From the NCBI RefSeq assembly GCF_016629525.1, contig NZ_AP024269.1, forward strand, positions 1,860,001-1,924,000: a DNA stretch of 64,000 nucleotides, given 5' to 3'. Positions within the stretch are counted from its first letter, which is position 1, and each line of letters starts with the position of its first letter. Origin of the DNA: Kaistia sp. 32K. Its GTDB lineage: Bacteria > Pseudomonadota > Alphaproteobacteria > Rhizobiales > Kaistiaceae. The notes under the pieces are model-generated. The model was not told the DNA's origin, did not search any database, and saw nothing but the letters and a program-made list of their open reading frames with translations. This document shows, one piece after another, positions 44,704 through 53,616 of the stretch. Both the position numbers and the translations under genes were made by a program.

Positions 44704-45501
44704 ATGACAGCCATCGCCGTTACCATCGCCGGCTCGGATTCGGGCGGCGGCGCCGGCATTCAGGCCGATCTGAAGACTTTCTCGGCGCTCGGCGTCTATG
44801 GCGCCTCGGTGATCGCGGCGCTGACGGCGCAGAACACGCTGGGCGTCACGGGGATCCACGACGTGCCGGCCGATTTCGTCACCGCCCAGATCGACGCCGT
44901 CTTCTCCGATCTCGACGTCGGCGCGGTCAAGATCGGCATGCTTTCCCAGCCCGACGTCATCCGCGCCGTCGCGGCCGGGCTCGATCGCTTCGACCAGAAG
45001 AACGTCGTGCTCGATCCGGTCATGGTGGCGACCAGCGGCGACATGCTGCTGCGCGACGAATCGGTTGCGGTGCTGATCGCCGACCTCCTGCCGCGCTCGG
45101 CGCTCGTCACGCCGAACCTGCGGGAGGCAGCGCGCCTGCTCGAGACCGACGTCGCGACCGACGGGGCCGGCATGGAGGCGCAGGCCGAGGCGATCCTGCG
45201 CCTCGGCGCCCGTGCCGTCCTGATCAAGGGCGGCCATGGCACCGGTCCGGAAAGCGACGATCTCCTGATGTCGGCCGCAGGCAAACGCTGGTTCAGCGCG
45301 CCGCGCATCGACACGCTCAATACGCATGGCACGGGCTGCACGCTGTCCTCCGCGATCGCGGCGGGTCTCGCGCGCGGCCTGGCGCTCGAACCGGCGATCG
45401 AGGAAGCCAAGCGCTACATCACGGACGCGATCGTCGCGTCGGACCGGCTGCAGATCGGCCGTGGCCATGGGCCGGTGCACCACTTCCACAAGTGGTGGTG
45501 A
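44704..45501 (+). CDS. thiD: Bifunctional hydroxymethylpyrimidine kinase/phosphomethylpyrimidine kinase
   Basis: 265 residues, start ATG after AGGAAGGATACCAGGG. ThiD phosphorylates HMP twice to HMP-PP for thiamin synthesis. Marks: TIAGSDSGGGAGIQADLKTFSALGVYGAS at the N-terminus with the substrate-binding residues, DPVMVATSGDMLL, TPNLREAARLL, VLIKGGHG, and the catalytic-base loop NTHGTGCTLSSAIAAGLARG. It is apparently co-transcribed with the EamA transporter. No TPP riboswitch is seen before the pair. Confidence 0.96.
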   Translation: MTAIAVTIAGSDSGGGAGIQADLKTFSALGVYGASVIAALTAQNTLGVTGIHDVPADFVTAQIDAVFSDLDVGAVKIGMLSQPDVIRAVAAGLDRFDQKNVVLDPVMVATSGDMLLRDESVAVLIADLLPRSALVTPNLREAARLLETDVATDGAGMEAQAEAILRLGARAVLIKGGHGTGPESDDLLMSAAGKRWFSAPRIDTLNTHGTGCTLSSAIAAGLARGLALEPAIEEAKRYITDAIVASDRLQIGRGHGPVHHFHKWW

Positions 45502-45507
45502 CGGCGT

Positions 45508-46134
45508 TCAATTGCCGAGGAAGATCGCCCGGATGAAGTCACGGTAGAGCAGGATCTGCCGCGGCAGGATCGTCGCATCCCGCAGCGCGCGACCCAGGAT
45601 CAGGCCGCCCTCGACCAGAGTCGAGATCATGTCGGCGAGGGCATCGATGTCGACATCGTGGCGGGGCGGATAGCGGGCCGCGATCAGCTGCAGCCGCTCG
45701 CCGAAGCGGCTGCGCCACGCCAGCATGCCGGCGGCGTTCAGGTCACGGATCTCGCGGTCGAACAACTGGTCCTGGTAGCAATAGGACGCGGCGATGCAGC
45801 CCGGATGTTGCTCGGGCAGGTCGGCCAGCATTTCGGCGAACAGTTTCAGGCCGACGAGAAAGCCGTGCAACGGGTCGTCGTGCAGGTCGTCGCCGCGCTG
45901 GAAGATGGCCTCCAGCACGGCGCGATCCTGCTCGAGATAGCGGAGCAGCAGCGCCCGGGCGAGCTCGTTCTTGTCGCGGAAATGATAGAAGAAGCCGCTC
46001 TTGGTAATGCCGACGCCGGCGATCAGCTCGTCGATGGACGTCGCCGAGAAGCCCTTGGCGAGCACCCGCTGCTCGGCGAGGCTGAGCAGCCTTTCGCGCG
46101 TATCCGTCCGAGGCTGGGGCGCGGGGTTCGACAT
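45508..46134 (-). CDS. TetR/AcrR family transcriptional regulator
   Basis: 208 residues. The N-terminal helix-turn-helix is typical (RERLLSLAEQRVLAKGFSATSIDELIAGVGITKSGFFYHFRDK, residues about 13-56), followed by a helical ligand domain with Cys residues in HPGCIAASYCYQDQ. The C-terminal form (VEGGLILGRALRD) resembles AcuR/YsiA-like regulators. It is divergent from a homocysteine S-methyltransferase gene, which it probably controls. It is convergent with thiD, 6 bases apart. Confidence 0.9.
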   Translation of the reverse strand: MSNPAPQPRTDTRERLLSLAEQRVLAKGFSATSIDELIAGVGITKSGFFYHFRDKNELARALLLRYLEQDRAVLEAIFQRGDDLHDDPLHGFLVGLKLFAEMLADLPEQHPGCIAASYCYQDQLFDREIRDLNAAGMLAWRSRFGERLQLIAARYPPRHDVDIDALADMISTLVEGGLILGRALRDATILPRQILLYRDFIRAIFLGN

Positions 46135-46172
46135 GCCGTAACTTTACCATAGGTCAAGTTCGGCTTCCTCCG

Positions 46173-46227
46173 ATCTGTCATTCGTTGAATCGACATCAGA
46201 GGAGTGATGCCTATCCGTTTGACAGAT
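46173..46227. promoter_or_regulatory. Possible TetR operator region
   Basis: ATCTGTCA (46173-46180) and its reverse complement TGACAGAT (46220-46227) frame the divergent promoter region. Overlapping the first is the imperfect palindrome TGTCATTCGTTGAATCGACA (46176-46195). TTGACA at 46219 could be a -35 for the methyltransferase gene. Confidence 0.3.
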
Positions 46228-46336
46228 AAGCAGTTCGTGTAATTCGTCCTGACTGGACCACGCGCTTTCTAGTCGCGGAACAGGAGCGGGATAGAGTCCG
46301 TCGCCATCCGAAGCTCCAAGGAGGAGGATGGACGAC

Positions 46337-47293
46337 ATGGCCCGCTACAGAAACGCCCTGCCGCAACTGACGGATCGCCTGTTCACCACCGATGGCGGTC
46401 TGGAGACGACGCTGATCTTCCATGACGGGATCGAGCTGCCGGCTTTCGCCGCCTTCGATCTGTTCTCGCGTCCCGGCGGGCGCGAGCGCCTGCGCGCCTA
46501 TTATGACAGCTACGCCGCGCTCGCCCATGCGCGCCGGCTCGGCTTCATTCTGGAAAGCCCGACATGGCGGGCCAACTGCGATTGGGGGGCGCAGATCGGC
46601 TACGACGCCGATGCGCTCGCCGCCAGCAACCGCGCCGCCATCGACCTGATGCGCGAACTGCGCGATCGCTATGACAGCCCCGAAACGCCGATGGTCATCA
46701 GCGGCGATATCGGCCCAAGGGGCGACGGCTACCAGATCGAGCGGAAGATGAGCGTGGCCGAGGCGGCCGACTATCACGGCGAGCAGATCCGCACGTTCGC
46801 CGCGACCGAGGCGGATTTCGTCAGCGCGATGACGATCAACTATGTCGAGGAGGCGATCGGGCTGGTTCGCGCCGCTGCGGATGCGCAGATGCCGATCGTC
46901 CTCTCCTTCACGGTCGAGACGGACGGAAGACTACCGAGCGGGCAGGAACTCCGCGACGCGATCCAGACCGTCGATGGGACGGCCGTTGTCGCGCCGGTCT
47001 ACTACATGATCAATTGCGCCCATCCGACCCATTTCGAGCACCTGTTCGGGGCAGGCGAGGGCTGGACGCGGCGCATCAAGGGACTGCGGGCCAATGCGTC
47101 GCGGCGCAGCCATGCCGAACTCGACAATGCCCCCAACCTCGACGACGGCGACCCAGCCGAACTCGGTCGCCAGTTCGCAGCACTCCGGCGCGCATGCCCC
47201 GGTCTGAACGTGGTTGGCGGCTGCTGCGGCACCGATTTCCGCCACGTGCAGGCGATCTGTTTCGCCTGCCAGTCGGTCGACCTGGCGGCGTGA
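46337..47293 (+). CDS. Homocysteine S-methyltransferase family protein
   Basis: 318 residues from the ATG at 46337 (MARYRNALPQL), nine bases after GGAGG; the ATG at 46328 is possible but nearly abuts the ribosome site. These zinc enzymes move a methyl group from S-methylmethionine or a similar donor to homocysteine. Zinc ligands: the Cys in MINCAHPTHFEHL and the pair in VVGGCCGTDFRHV. The N-terminal TDGGLETTLIFHDGIELPAFAAF and GDIGPRGDGYQ are normal. It may help salvage methionine, complementing metA. A TetR regulator is encoded divergently. Confidence 0.9.
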   Translation: MARYRNALPQLTDRLFTTDGGLETTLIFHDGIELPAFAAFDLFSRPGGRERLRAYYDSYAALAHARRLGFILESPTWRANCDWGAQIGYDADALAASNRAAIDLMRELRDRYDSPETPMVISGDIGPRGDGYQIERKMSVAEAADYHGEQIRTFAATEADFVSAMTINYVEEAIGLVRAAADAQMPIVLSFTVETDGRLPSGQELRDAIQTVDGTAVVAPVYYMINCAHPTHFEHLFGAGEGWTRRIKGLRANASRRSHAELDNAPNLDDGDPAELGRQFAALRRACPGLNVVGGCCGTDFRHVQAICFACQSVDLAA

Positions 47294-47342
47294 CCGCGTT
47301 GGGGCGGCCGATCCTCGGGGACCGGCCGCCGCCTGAGAAGCG

Positions 47343-48605
47343 TCAGGCGTCCGCCGCCGCCAGGGCGCGTGGGCTTCGCCGCAGACCCGGCGCCAGCGCC
47401 TTGAGATCCTGGCCGCTCGGGTTCTGGAACACGCGGAGGTCGAATTCCGGCAGGATCGCGTAGAGGTGGTCGAAGATGTCGGACTGGATGCCTTCGTAGC
47501 GCGCCCAGACGATCGTGTTGGTGAAGGCGTAGATCTCGATCGGCAGGCCGTCCGGACCCGGCGGCATCTGCCGGACCAGGATCGTCATGTCCTGGCGCAG
47601 GTCGGGATGGTTCCTGAGGTAGCCTTCCACATAGGCGCGGAAGGTGCCGATATTGGTGGAACGCCGGCGGTTGGCGGCGAACTTGGCGCGATCGCCGAGC
47701 TTGCCGTTCCAGTCGTCTATCTCGGCGCGCTTGCGCGCCAGATAGGTCTCGAGATGGCCGAACAGGGTGAGCTTGTCGAAGTCCGCTTCGGTCAGGAAGC
47801 GGATGCTGTTCTGGTCGAGATAGAGCGAGCGCTTGATCCGCCTTCCGCCCGTTTCCTGCATACCGCGCCAGTTCTTGAACGGTTCTGTGACCAGCTTGCG
47901 GATAGGGACGGTGGTGATCGTCTTGTCGAAGTTCTGCACCTTGACCGTATGCAGCGCGATCTCGATCACGTCGCCATCGGCGTTCTGGCCCGGCATCTCG
48001 ATCCAGTCGCCGACGCGCACCATGTCGGTCGACGAGATCTGGATGCCGGCGACGAGCGACAGCAGCGTATCCTGGAAGACGAGGATCAGGACGGCGGCCA
48101 TGGCGCCGAGACCGGAGAGCAGGATGACCGGCGACCGGTCGATCAGCGTCGCGATGATCAGGAGCGCCGCGATCACATAGACCGCGATCTTCACCACCTG
48201 GATATAGCCCTTGATCGGCTTCAGCCGGGCCGAGGGGCGGCGATGATAGGTGGTGTCGACGATGTTGAGCGCCGCGCTCACCGTCATCGCCAGCGACAGG
48301 ATGATGAAGGCGTTGGCGACGTTCTTGATCACCGTCAGCGCGAATTGCGGCAGGCCGGGAACGAGGTCGATGCCGGCCGAGATCACCAGCGCCGGCATCA
48401 AATTGGCGAGGCGCTCGATGACGCCGTGGCTGCGCAGTTCCTCGTCGCGGCCATAGGCCGTCATGCCGAGGGCCCGGTGCACCAGCTTGAGCAGCAGCGC
48501 CTTGACGACATAGTTCGCGAACAGGGCGGCGATGACGAGGGCTGTCAGGGTGAGCAGGGCGTTGATCCAGTGATGCTCGGTCAGGATCTTCTCGATGCTT
48601 TCCAC
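47343..48605 (-). CDS. Mechanosensitive ion channel family protein (YbdG-like)
   Basis: 420 residues from the GTG at 48605 (MESIEKILTEHH), five bases after AAGGAGAG. Five hydrophobic helices are seen: ALLTLTALVIAALFANYVVKAL, LMPALVISAGIDLV, NVANAFIILSLAMTVSAAL, KIAVYVIAALLIIATLI, and the pore-type VILLSGLGAMAAVLILVFQD. The MscS cytoplasmic domain follows with RVGDWIEMPGQNADGDVIEIALHTVKVQNFD. The insert RKLVTEPFKNWRGMQETGGRRIKRSLYL is typical of YbdG rather than MscS. It would open under membrane tension or act as an osmotic sensor in the inner membrane. Confidence 0.93.
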   Translation of the reverse strand: MESIEKILTEHHWINALLTLTALVIAALFANYVVKALLLKLVHRALGMTAYGRDEELRSHGVIERLANLMPALVISAGIDLVPGLPQFALTVIKNVANAFIILSLAMTVSAALNIVDTTYHRRPSARLKPIKGYIQVVKIAVYVIAALLIIATLIDRSPVILLSGLGAMAAVLILVFQDTLLSLVAGIQISSTDMVRVGDWIEMPGQNADGDVIEIALHTVKVQNFDKTITTVPIRKLVTEPFKNWRGMQETGGRRIKRSLYLDQNSIRFLTEADFDKLTLFGHLETYLARKRAEIDDWNGKLGDRAKFAANRRRSTNIGTFRAYVEGYLRNHPDLRQDMTILVRQMPPGPDGLPIEIYAFTNTIVWARYEGIQSDIFDHLYAILPEFDLRVFQNPSGQDLKALAPGLRRSPRALAAADA

Positions 48606-48857
48606 CGGCTCTCCTTCAGGAATTGGCAAGCGCCGTCCGCGTGGTCCCGTCCGGCATTCCCGGGTCGACGGGCGCTTGGTTGAAAGGGCATCCCGCGCGA
48701 GCGCGCCTGGGTCCCGAACCGCGTGGCGGCAGGCGGGATGGATGCGGGCGAGGGACGGGACACCGAAAATGCGCCCGGGGCCCGAGTCAGGCCTTCAGGG
48801 TGACGGGGAGGGCCACGCCCGTCAATGCGGGCCCGTAGAAGTAGACGCAGAAACGAA
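48606..48857. other. Intergenic region, nothing recognised
   Basis: About 250 GC-rich bases upstream of the channel gene. Apart from the ribosome site AAGGAGAG next to the channel start, no gene, riboswitch or clear promoter was recognised. Confidence 0.4.
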
Positions 48858-48890
48858 AAGAGCGGCCGACGCATGGCGCCGGCCGCTCTT
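48858..48890 (-). terminator. Terminator of the FAH-family gene
   Basis: AAGAGCGGCC (48858-48867) and GGCCGCTCTT (48881-48890) are perfect arms; the minus strand continues TTCGTTT. Confidence 0.7.
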
Positions 48891-48919
48891 CAATTCGTCA
48901 GGCTGTCAGCCGAAGGGGA

Positions 48920-49768
48920 TCAGCCCTTGTAGGCGACGAATTCCTGCTCCTGGTCGCCCAGGCCCTGGATGCCGAGGCGAACCTTGTCGCCGGCCTTCAG
49001 GTAGCGCGGCGGCTTCATGCCCATGCCGACGCCCGGCGGGGTGCCCGTCGTGATGACGTCGCCCGGATCGAGCTGCAGGAACTGGCTGATGTAGCTGACC
49101 AGGTGCGCAACGCCGAAGATCATCGTCTTGGTGTTGCCGGTCTGGGCGCGCTCGCCATTGACGTCGAGATAGAGGTCGAGGTTCTGGATGTCCGCGATCT
49201 CGTCCGGGGTGACGAGCCAGGGGCCGAGCGGACCGAAGGTCGGCGAGCCCTTGCCCTTCATCCACTGGCCGCCGCGCTCCGTCTGGAAGGCGCGCTCGGA
49301 AACGTCATGGCAGACGGCGTAGCCAGCCACGTAGTTGATCGCGTCGGCTTCCGACACGTAGCTCGCGGTCTTGCCGATGACGATCGCCAGCTCGACTTCC
49401 CAGTCGGTCTTTTCCGAACCCTTGGGAATCGTGACATTGTCGTTCGGGCCGACGATGCAGTTCGGGGCCTTGTTGAACAGGATCGGCTCGGCCGGGATCG
49501 GCATGTTCGTTTCATGCGCGTGGTCGACATAGTTCAGACCGACGGCGATGAAGTTGCGCGTTCCGTTGACGACGGGGCCGAGGCGCGTGCCGGCGGGCAC
49601 GACCGGCAGCGAAGCCGGGTCGACCTTGGCGACCGCGTCGATCGCGCCGTTCTTGAGCGTCTCCGGGGTGATGTCGGAAATGACGCCCGACAGGTCGCGA
49701 ATCGTGCCGTCCTTGGCGAGAAGGCCGGGCTTCTCCGAGCCAGGGGCACCGAAGCGTAGGAGTTTCAT
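48920..49768 (-). CDS. Fumarylacetoacetate hydrolase family protein
   Basis: 282 residues. The N-terminal 70 residues (KLLRFGAPGSEKPGLLAKDGTIRDLSGV) are the usual cap. The catalytic domain has VGLNYVDHAHETN (His-Glu), PILFNKAPNCIVGPNDNV, DWEVELAIVIGKTASYVSE with the metal-binding Glu pair, and the Gly-rich TGTPPGVGMGMKPPRYLKAGD. Such enzymes cleave or decarboxylate beta-diketo acids or act as ureidoglycolate lyases. The closest general type is the 2-hydroxyhepta-2,4-diene-1,7-dioate isomerase/ureidoglycolate group. No pathway partner adjoins it. Confidence 0.92.
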   Translation of the reverse strand: MKLLRFGAPGSEKPGLLAKDGTIRDLSGVISDITPETLKNGAIDAVAKVDPASLPVVPAGTRLGPVVNGTRNFIAVGLNYVDHAHETNMPIPAEPILFNKAPNCIVGPNDNVTIPKGSEKTDWEVELAIVIGKTASYVSEADAINYVAGYAVCHDVSERAFQTERGGQWMKGKGSPTFGPLGPWLVTPDEIADIQNLDLYLDVNGERAQTGNTKTMIFGVAHLVSYISQFLQLDPGDVITTGTPPGVGMGMKPPRYLKAGDKVRLGIQGLGDQEQEFVAYKG

Positions 49769-49968
49769 TGATATTTCTCCGTGTTGGCGGCCGGGATCAT
49801 GGTCGAGGGGGCGCTGGCTTGCAAGCCCAGATGTCTGATGACTGGAGCAATGCAGCTTGGCCCACAGAGAACAGCTGAGCCGCCATCTGTTCCAGAGATA
49901 AATGTCAGCAATATTGACCTATTAGGAAGGCCGTGCCACCGTGTCCCGGGCATTGGCGGAGGGCTGTC

Positions 49969-50562
49969 ATGGACCAGGTTCTGGCAATTCTGGGCTTCGC
50001 CCTGGTGACCGCGTTCACGCCCGGTCCGAACAACACGATGCTGATGATCTCCGGCGCCAACTGGGGCGTCGTTCCCAGCGTGCCGCATATCCTCGGCATC
50101 ACGGTCGGCTTCCCGGTCATGGTGTTCGCCGTCGGTATGGGCCTCGGCGGCGTGTTCGAGGCCTATCCGCTCCTGCACGAGATCCTGAAATACGTCTCGT
50201 TCCTGTATCTGCTCTATCTCGCCTGGAAGCTGGCGCGCTCCGGCCGGCATGATACGGAAGGCGCGCGCGAGGGCAGGCCGATGAGCTTCCTCGCCGCGGC
50301 CCTGTTCCAGTGGGTCAATCCCAAGGCCTGGATCATGGCAATCAGCGCCATGGCGCTCTACGTCCCGCAGGGCGGGACGATCCTGCCGGCCGTCCTGCTG
50401 CTGACCGCCATTTTCGCGCTGACCTCGCTGCCGTCCTCGGCGACCTGGTGCCTGTTCGGAACCGCGATTGCCCGTTTTCTGGACAGCGATCGTCGCGTGG
50501 CAATTTTCAATGCAGTGATGGCGGTGCTTCTCGTCCTCTCCATGGTGCCGACCCTGTTCTGA
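49969..50562 (+). CDS. LysE family amino acid exporter
   Basis: 197 residues from the ATG at 49969 (MDQVLAILGFALVTAF), just after GGCGGAGG; the longer frame is hydrophilic and unlikely. Six hydrophobic helices are visible. The family motif in the first (FTPGPNNTMLMISGANWGV) is complete and the conserved FQWVNPKAWIMAI lies in the middle. RhtB/LysE proteins export amino acids or small metabolites across the inner membrane. The substrate is unknown. It ends four bases before the PHO box of the next operon. Confidence 0.92.
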   Translation: MDQVLAILGFALVTAFTPGPNNTMLMISGANWGVVPSVPHILGITVGFPVMVFAVGMGLGGVFEAYPLLHEILKYVSFLYLLYLAWKLARSGRHDTEGAREGRPMSFLAAALFQWVNPKAWIMAISAMALYVPQGGTILPAVLLLTAIFALTSLPSSATWCLFGTAIARFLDSDRRVAIFNAVMAVLLVLSMVPTLF

Positions 50563-50566
50563 GCGA

Positions 50567-50584
50567 CTGTCACAAATCTGTGGT
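50567..50584 (+). promoter_or_regulatory. PHO box upstream of the plcP/agt-like operon
   Basis: CTGTCACAAATCTGTGGT fits two direct 7-base PhoB half-sites with a 4-base spacer (consensus CTGTCAT-N4-CTGTCAT): 6/7 in the first, 5/7 in the second. A -10-like TAAGCA begins 10 bases after it (50595), the normal spacing for PhoB-activated promoters. Confidence 0.6.
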
Positions 50585-50638
50585 TCGTGTCGGCTAAGCA
50601 ATCGACAACGGTCTCCTGGACGAGGACGAATCAAGATC

Positions 50639-51448
50639 ATGTCGAGCGGTGTCGCGCCCCGTCACTTGCGCACGCTTTTCCTGTCGGACATTCATCTCGG
50701 TACTCGAGGTAGTCAGGCGGAACTGTTGCTCAACTTCCTCAGATGGCATGACGCCGAGACGATCTATCTTGTCGGCGACATCATCGATGGCTGGCGTCTG
50801 AAGAAGGGCTGGTATTGGCCGCAGGCGCACAACGACATCGTGCAGAAGCTGCTGCGGAAGGCGCGCAAGGGCGCGCGGCTTGTCTATGTTCCGGGCAATC
50901 ACGACGAATTCCTGCGCGATTATCTGGGCACGCATCTCGGCGGCGTCGAACTCGTCGATCGCGCCATCCATGAGACGGCGGACGGCAAGCGCCTGCTGGT
51001 GATCCATGGCGACCAGTTCGACGTCGTGGTCCGCCACGCCAAGTGGCTCGCCTTCCTCGGCGACCATGCCTACAACCTCGCCCTCGCGCTCAACACGGTG
51101 GTCGGCAAGGTTCGCCGCAAGCTCGGTTTCGAATACTGGTCGCTCTCCGCCTGGGCCAAGCTCAAGGTCAAGAACGCCGTCTCCTTCATCGGTGCCTTCG
51201 AGCAGGCGCTAGTGACCGAGGCGCGGCGGGTCGGCGCGGACGGCGTCGTCTGCGGCCATATCCACCACGCCACCATCCGCGACGATCTCGGCATCCGCTA
51301 CATCAACACCGGCGACTGGGTCGAAAGCTGCACGGCGATCGTCGAGCATCATGACGGTCGGATCGAGATGATCCGCTGGGCAGACGTCGCCCCCCTCTAT
51401 GCCGTGGCGCAGGAAGAAGAGCCGGAGATCGACAAGGTCGCCGCATGA
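50639..51448 (+). CDS. Metallophosphoesterase, PlcP-like phospholipase C / LpxH-like family
   Basis: 269 residues. All metal motifs are present: SDIHLGTRGS (D-x-H), YLVGDIIDGWRL (G-D-x-x-D), VPGNHDEFLRD (G-N-H-D), HGDQFD and CGHIHHATI. The family covers UDP-2,3-diacylglucosamine hydrolase and PlcP, the rhizobial phospholipase C that turns phosphatidylcholine into diacylglycerol during phosphate starvation. PlcP is favoured here because a PHO box precedes it and a lipid-type glycosyltransferase overlaps its end (ATGA), as in known PlcP-Agt pairs. A true LpxH role is the alternative. The insert RHAKWLAFLGDHAYNLALALN may dock on the membrane. Confidence 0.85.
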   Translation: MSSGVAPRHLRTLFLSDIHLGTRGSQAELLLNFLRWHDAETIYLVGDIIDGWRLKKGWYWPQAHNDIVQKLLRKARKGARLVYVPGNHDEFLRDYLGTHLGGVELVDRAIHETADGKRLLVIHGDQFDVVVRHAKWLAFLGDHAYNLALALNTVVGKVRRKLGFEYWSLSAWAKLKVKNAVSFIGAFEQALVTEARRVGADGVVCGHIHHATIRDDLGIRYINTGDWVESCTAIVEHHDGRIEMIRWADVAPLYAVAQEEEPEIDKVAA

Positions 51449-52479
51449 GCCGGATCCTGATCGCGAGCGACGCCTGGCATCCGCAGATCAACGGTGTCGT
51501 GCGGACGCTGGAGCGGTTGTCCCGGCACCTGCCGGAATTCGGCGCCACACCGGTCCTTCTGACCCCGGAAGGCTATCGCACCGTTCCGTGCCCGACCTAT
51601 CCGGAGATCCGCCTGACGATCGCTGCGCCCGGCGCGATCGGCCGGCGGCTCGACGCGGCGATGCCCGATCATGTCCACATCGCCACCGAAGGGCCGATCG
51701 GCTATGCTGTCCGCCGCTGGTGCCGCAAGCGGAAGCGCATCTTCACGACGAGCTACCACACCCGCTTTCCGGAATATCTCGCAGCCCGCCTGCCGGTGCC
51801 GGTCGATTGGACCTATGCGGTGCTGCGGCAGTTTCACAATGCCGGCGCCGGCTGCATGGTCGCCACGCCGTCGCTGGAGGCCGAGCTCGCGGAGCGCGGA
51901 TTCCGCCATCTGATGCGCTGGTCGCGCGGCGTCGACGCCGACCTGTTCCGGCCGGATCGCCGCTCGGACGTCCTCGCGCATCTGCCGCGGCCGATCCATC
52001 TCTATGTCGGGCGGGTGGCGGTCGAAAAGAACATCGGCGCCTTCCTCGATCTGGACCTGCCGGGCAGCAAGGTCGTCGTCGGCGACGGCCCGGCGCTGGA
52101 GACGCTGCGCCGCGCCCATCCGGAAGTGTCGTTCCTGGGGGCGAAGGTCGGCGATGCGCTCGCCGATATCTACGCCGCGTCCGATTGCTTCGTCTTCCCG
52201 AGCCGCACCGACACGTTCGGCGTCGTCATGCTGGAAGCGCTCGCCTCGGGGCTGCCGGTGGCGGCGTTTCCCGTGGCGGGGCCGCGCGACGTGGTGGGCG
52301 GGACGGGCGCTGGCGTCCTTGACGAGGATCTGCGCAAGGCCGTGCTGGCGGCGCTTTCGATCCCGCGCGATCACTGCCGCACCGTCGCGCTCCGCCATTC
52401 GTGGCAGGCGGCGGCGCGACAGTTCCTCGACAATGTCATCGCGGCGCAAAAAAGCTGCGCCGGAAGCGCTTTCGTGTAA
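51445..52479 (+). CDS. Glycosyltransferase family 4 protein (Agt-like lipid glycosyltransferase candidate)
   Basis: 344 residues; the start overlaps the previous stop by four bases. It is a GT-B enzyme with an N-terminal acceptor domain (DAWHPQINGVVRTLERLSRHLPEFG, HIATEGPIGYAVRRWCRKRK, FTTSYHTRFPEYL). The C-terminal nucleotide-sugar domain has YVGRVAVEKNIGAFLDLDLPG, VVGDGPALETLR, and the E-x7-E-like VFPSRTDTFGVVMLEALASGLPVAAF. With the PlcP-like gene it would add a sugar to diacylglycerol, making phosphorus-free glycolipids when phosphate is short. The sugar donor cannot be read from sequence. Confidence 0.88.
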   Translation: MSRILIASDAWHPQINGVVRTLERLSRHLPEFGATPVLLTPEGYRTVPCPTYPEIRLTIAAPGAIGRRLDAAMPDHVHIATEGPIGYAVRRWCRKRKRIFTTSYHTRFPEYLAARLPVPVDWTYAVLRQFHNAGAGCMVATPSLEAELAERGFRHLMRWSRGVDADLFRPDRRSDVLAHLPRPIHLYVGRVAVEKNIGAFLDLDLPGSKVVVGDGPALETLRRAHPEVSFLGAKVGDALADIYAASDCFVFPSRTDTFGVVMLEALASGLPVAAFPVAGPRDVVGGTGAGVLDEDLRKAVLAALSIPRDHCRTVALRHSWQAAARQFLDNVIAAQKSCAGSAFV

Positions 52480-52518
52480 ATCTGCGGTCCTGTCACCCTC
52501 GCGTCACCGGACAGCGTC

Positions 52519-53490
52519 ATGACCCCCACGATCGAAGACGTCCGCCAGGCGGCCCTGCGTATCGCCGCCGAGGCCATTCGCACGCCGCTGCTCGCGAGCG
52601 CCGCGCTCGACGAGATCACCGGCGGGCGCGTCTACCTGAAATGCGAGAACCTGCAGCGCACCGGCTCGTTCAAGTTTCGTGGCGCCTATAACGCCATCGC
52701 CTCGCTGAGCGAGGAGGAGCGGGCGCACGGGATCGTCGCTTCATCGTCCGGAAATCACGCGCAGGGGATCGCCGAGGCGGCGCGCCTGTTCGGCGTCACG
52801 GCGACCATCGTCATGCCCGGCGACGCCCCGGCCGCGAAGCGCGAGGGCACGATGCGGCGCGGCGCCAGCATCGTCGCCTATGACCGGGCCAGCGACGACC
52901 GCGACGCCATCACCGCTTCGATCGTCTCCGAGACCGGAGCCGAGCTCGTCCACGCCTACAATGACCGCCGCGTCATCGCCGGGCAGGGGACGATCGGCCT
53001 GGAGATCGCCGACGAGCTCGCGGCGCGCGGCGAGCATGCGGATATCGTGATCACGCCCTGCGGCGGCGGCGGCCTGTCGGCCGGCATCGGCGTCGTGATG
53101 TCGGCGGAGAGCCCGGAGACGCAGGTCTACCTCGCCGAGCCGGAAGGTTTTGACGACTATCGCCGTTCGCTGGCGTCGGGCTCGATCACCCGCAATGCGC
53201 GGACCGGCGGCTCGATCTGCGACGCGCTGCTGGCGCCGCAGCCCGGCGCGCTGGGCTTCGCCATCAATCGCGAGACGGGCGCGCGCGGCGTCGCCGTTTC
53301 GGACGCCGAGGCGCTCGCCGCCGTCGCCTATGCCTTCCGCACGCTGAAGCTGGTCGTCGAGCCGGGTGGCGCGGCAGCGCTCGCCGGTCTCCTCACCGGT
53401 CGCGTCGACGCGCGCGGCAAGACGGTCGTCATCGTGCTGTCCGGCGGCAATATTGATCCGGATATCCTGGAGCGGGCGCTCGCGGCCTGA
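52519..53490 (+). CDS. Threonine/serine dehydratase family protein (PLP, fold type II)
   Basis: 323 residues with no C-terminal ACT domain, so of the catabolic/serine-racemase-like size. The PLP lysine is in LQRTGSFKFRGAYNAIASL, the substrate loop is VASSSGNHAQGIAEAARLFGV, the phosphate-binding Gly loop is TPCGGGGLSAGIGVV, and the ending has EPGGAAALAGLLTGR and VVIVLSGGNID. It would deaminate Ser or Thr to a 2-keto acid; hydroxyectoine-type dehydratases of this family are another option. It starts 40 bases after the glycosyltransferase. Confidence 0.88.
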   Translation: MTPTIEDVRQAALRIAAEAIRTPLLASAALDEITGGRVYLKCENLQRTGSFKFRGAYNAIASLSEEERAHGIVASSSGNHAQGIAEAARLFGVTATIVMPGDAPAAKREGTMRRGASIVAYDRASDDRDAITASIVSETGAELVHAYNDRRVIAGQGTIGLEIADELAARGEHADIVITPCGGGGLSAGIGVVMSAESPETQVYLAEPEGFDDYRRSLASGSITRNARTGGSICDALLAPQPGALGFAINRETGARGVAVSDAEALAAVAYAFRTLKLVVEPGGAAALAGLLTGRVDARGKTVVIVLSGGNIDPDILERALAA

Positions 53491-53616
53491 ACGCCGCCAC
53501 TCCCGCTTCGTCCCCGACATCGCTATCCTGCGAGCGCGCACCCCGGTTCCCCGCCGGTGAGTCGCGCATGTCCCGCCGCGAGTTCTCGCCGGCATTTTCA
53601 GATCGGCACGTTATCC

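Noticed and set aside
43477..45489. Long minus-strand frame opposite the EamA and thiD genes
   Set aside because: Composition biased to Arg/Asp/Glu and spanning two genes with clear family motifs on the other strand.
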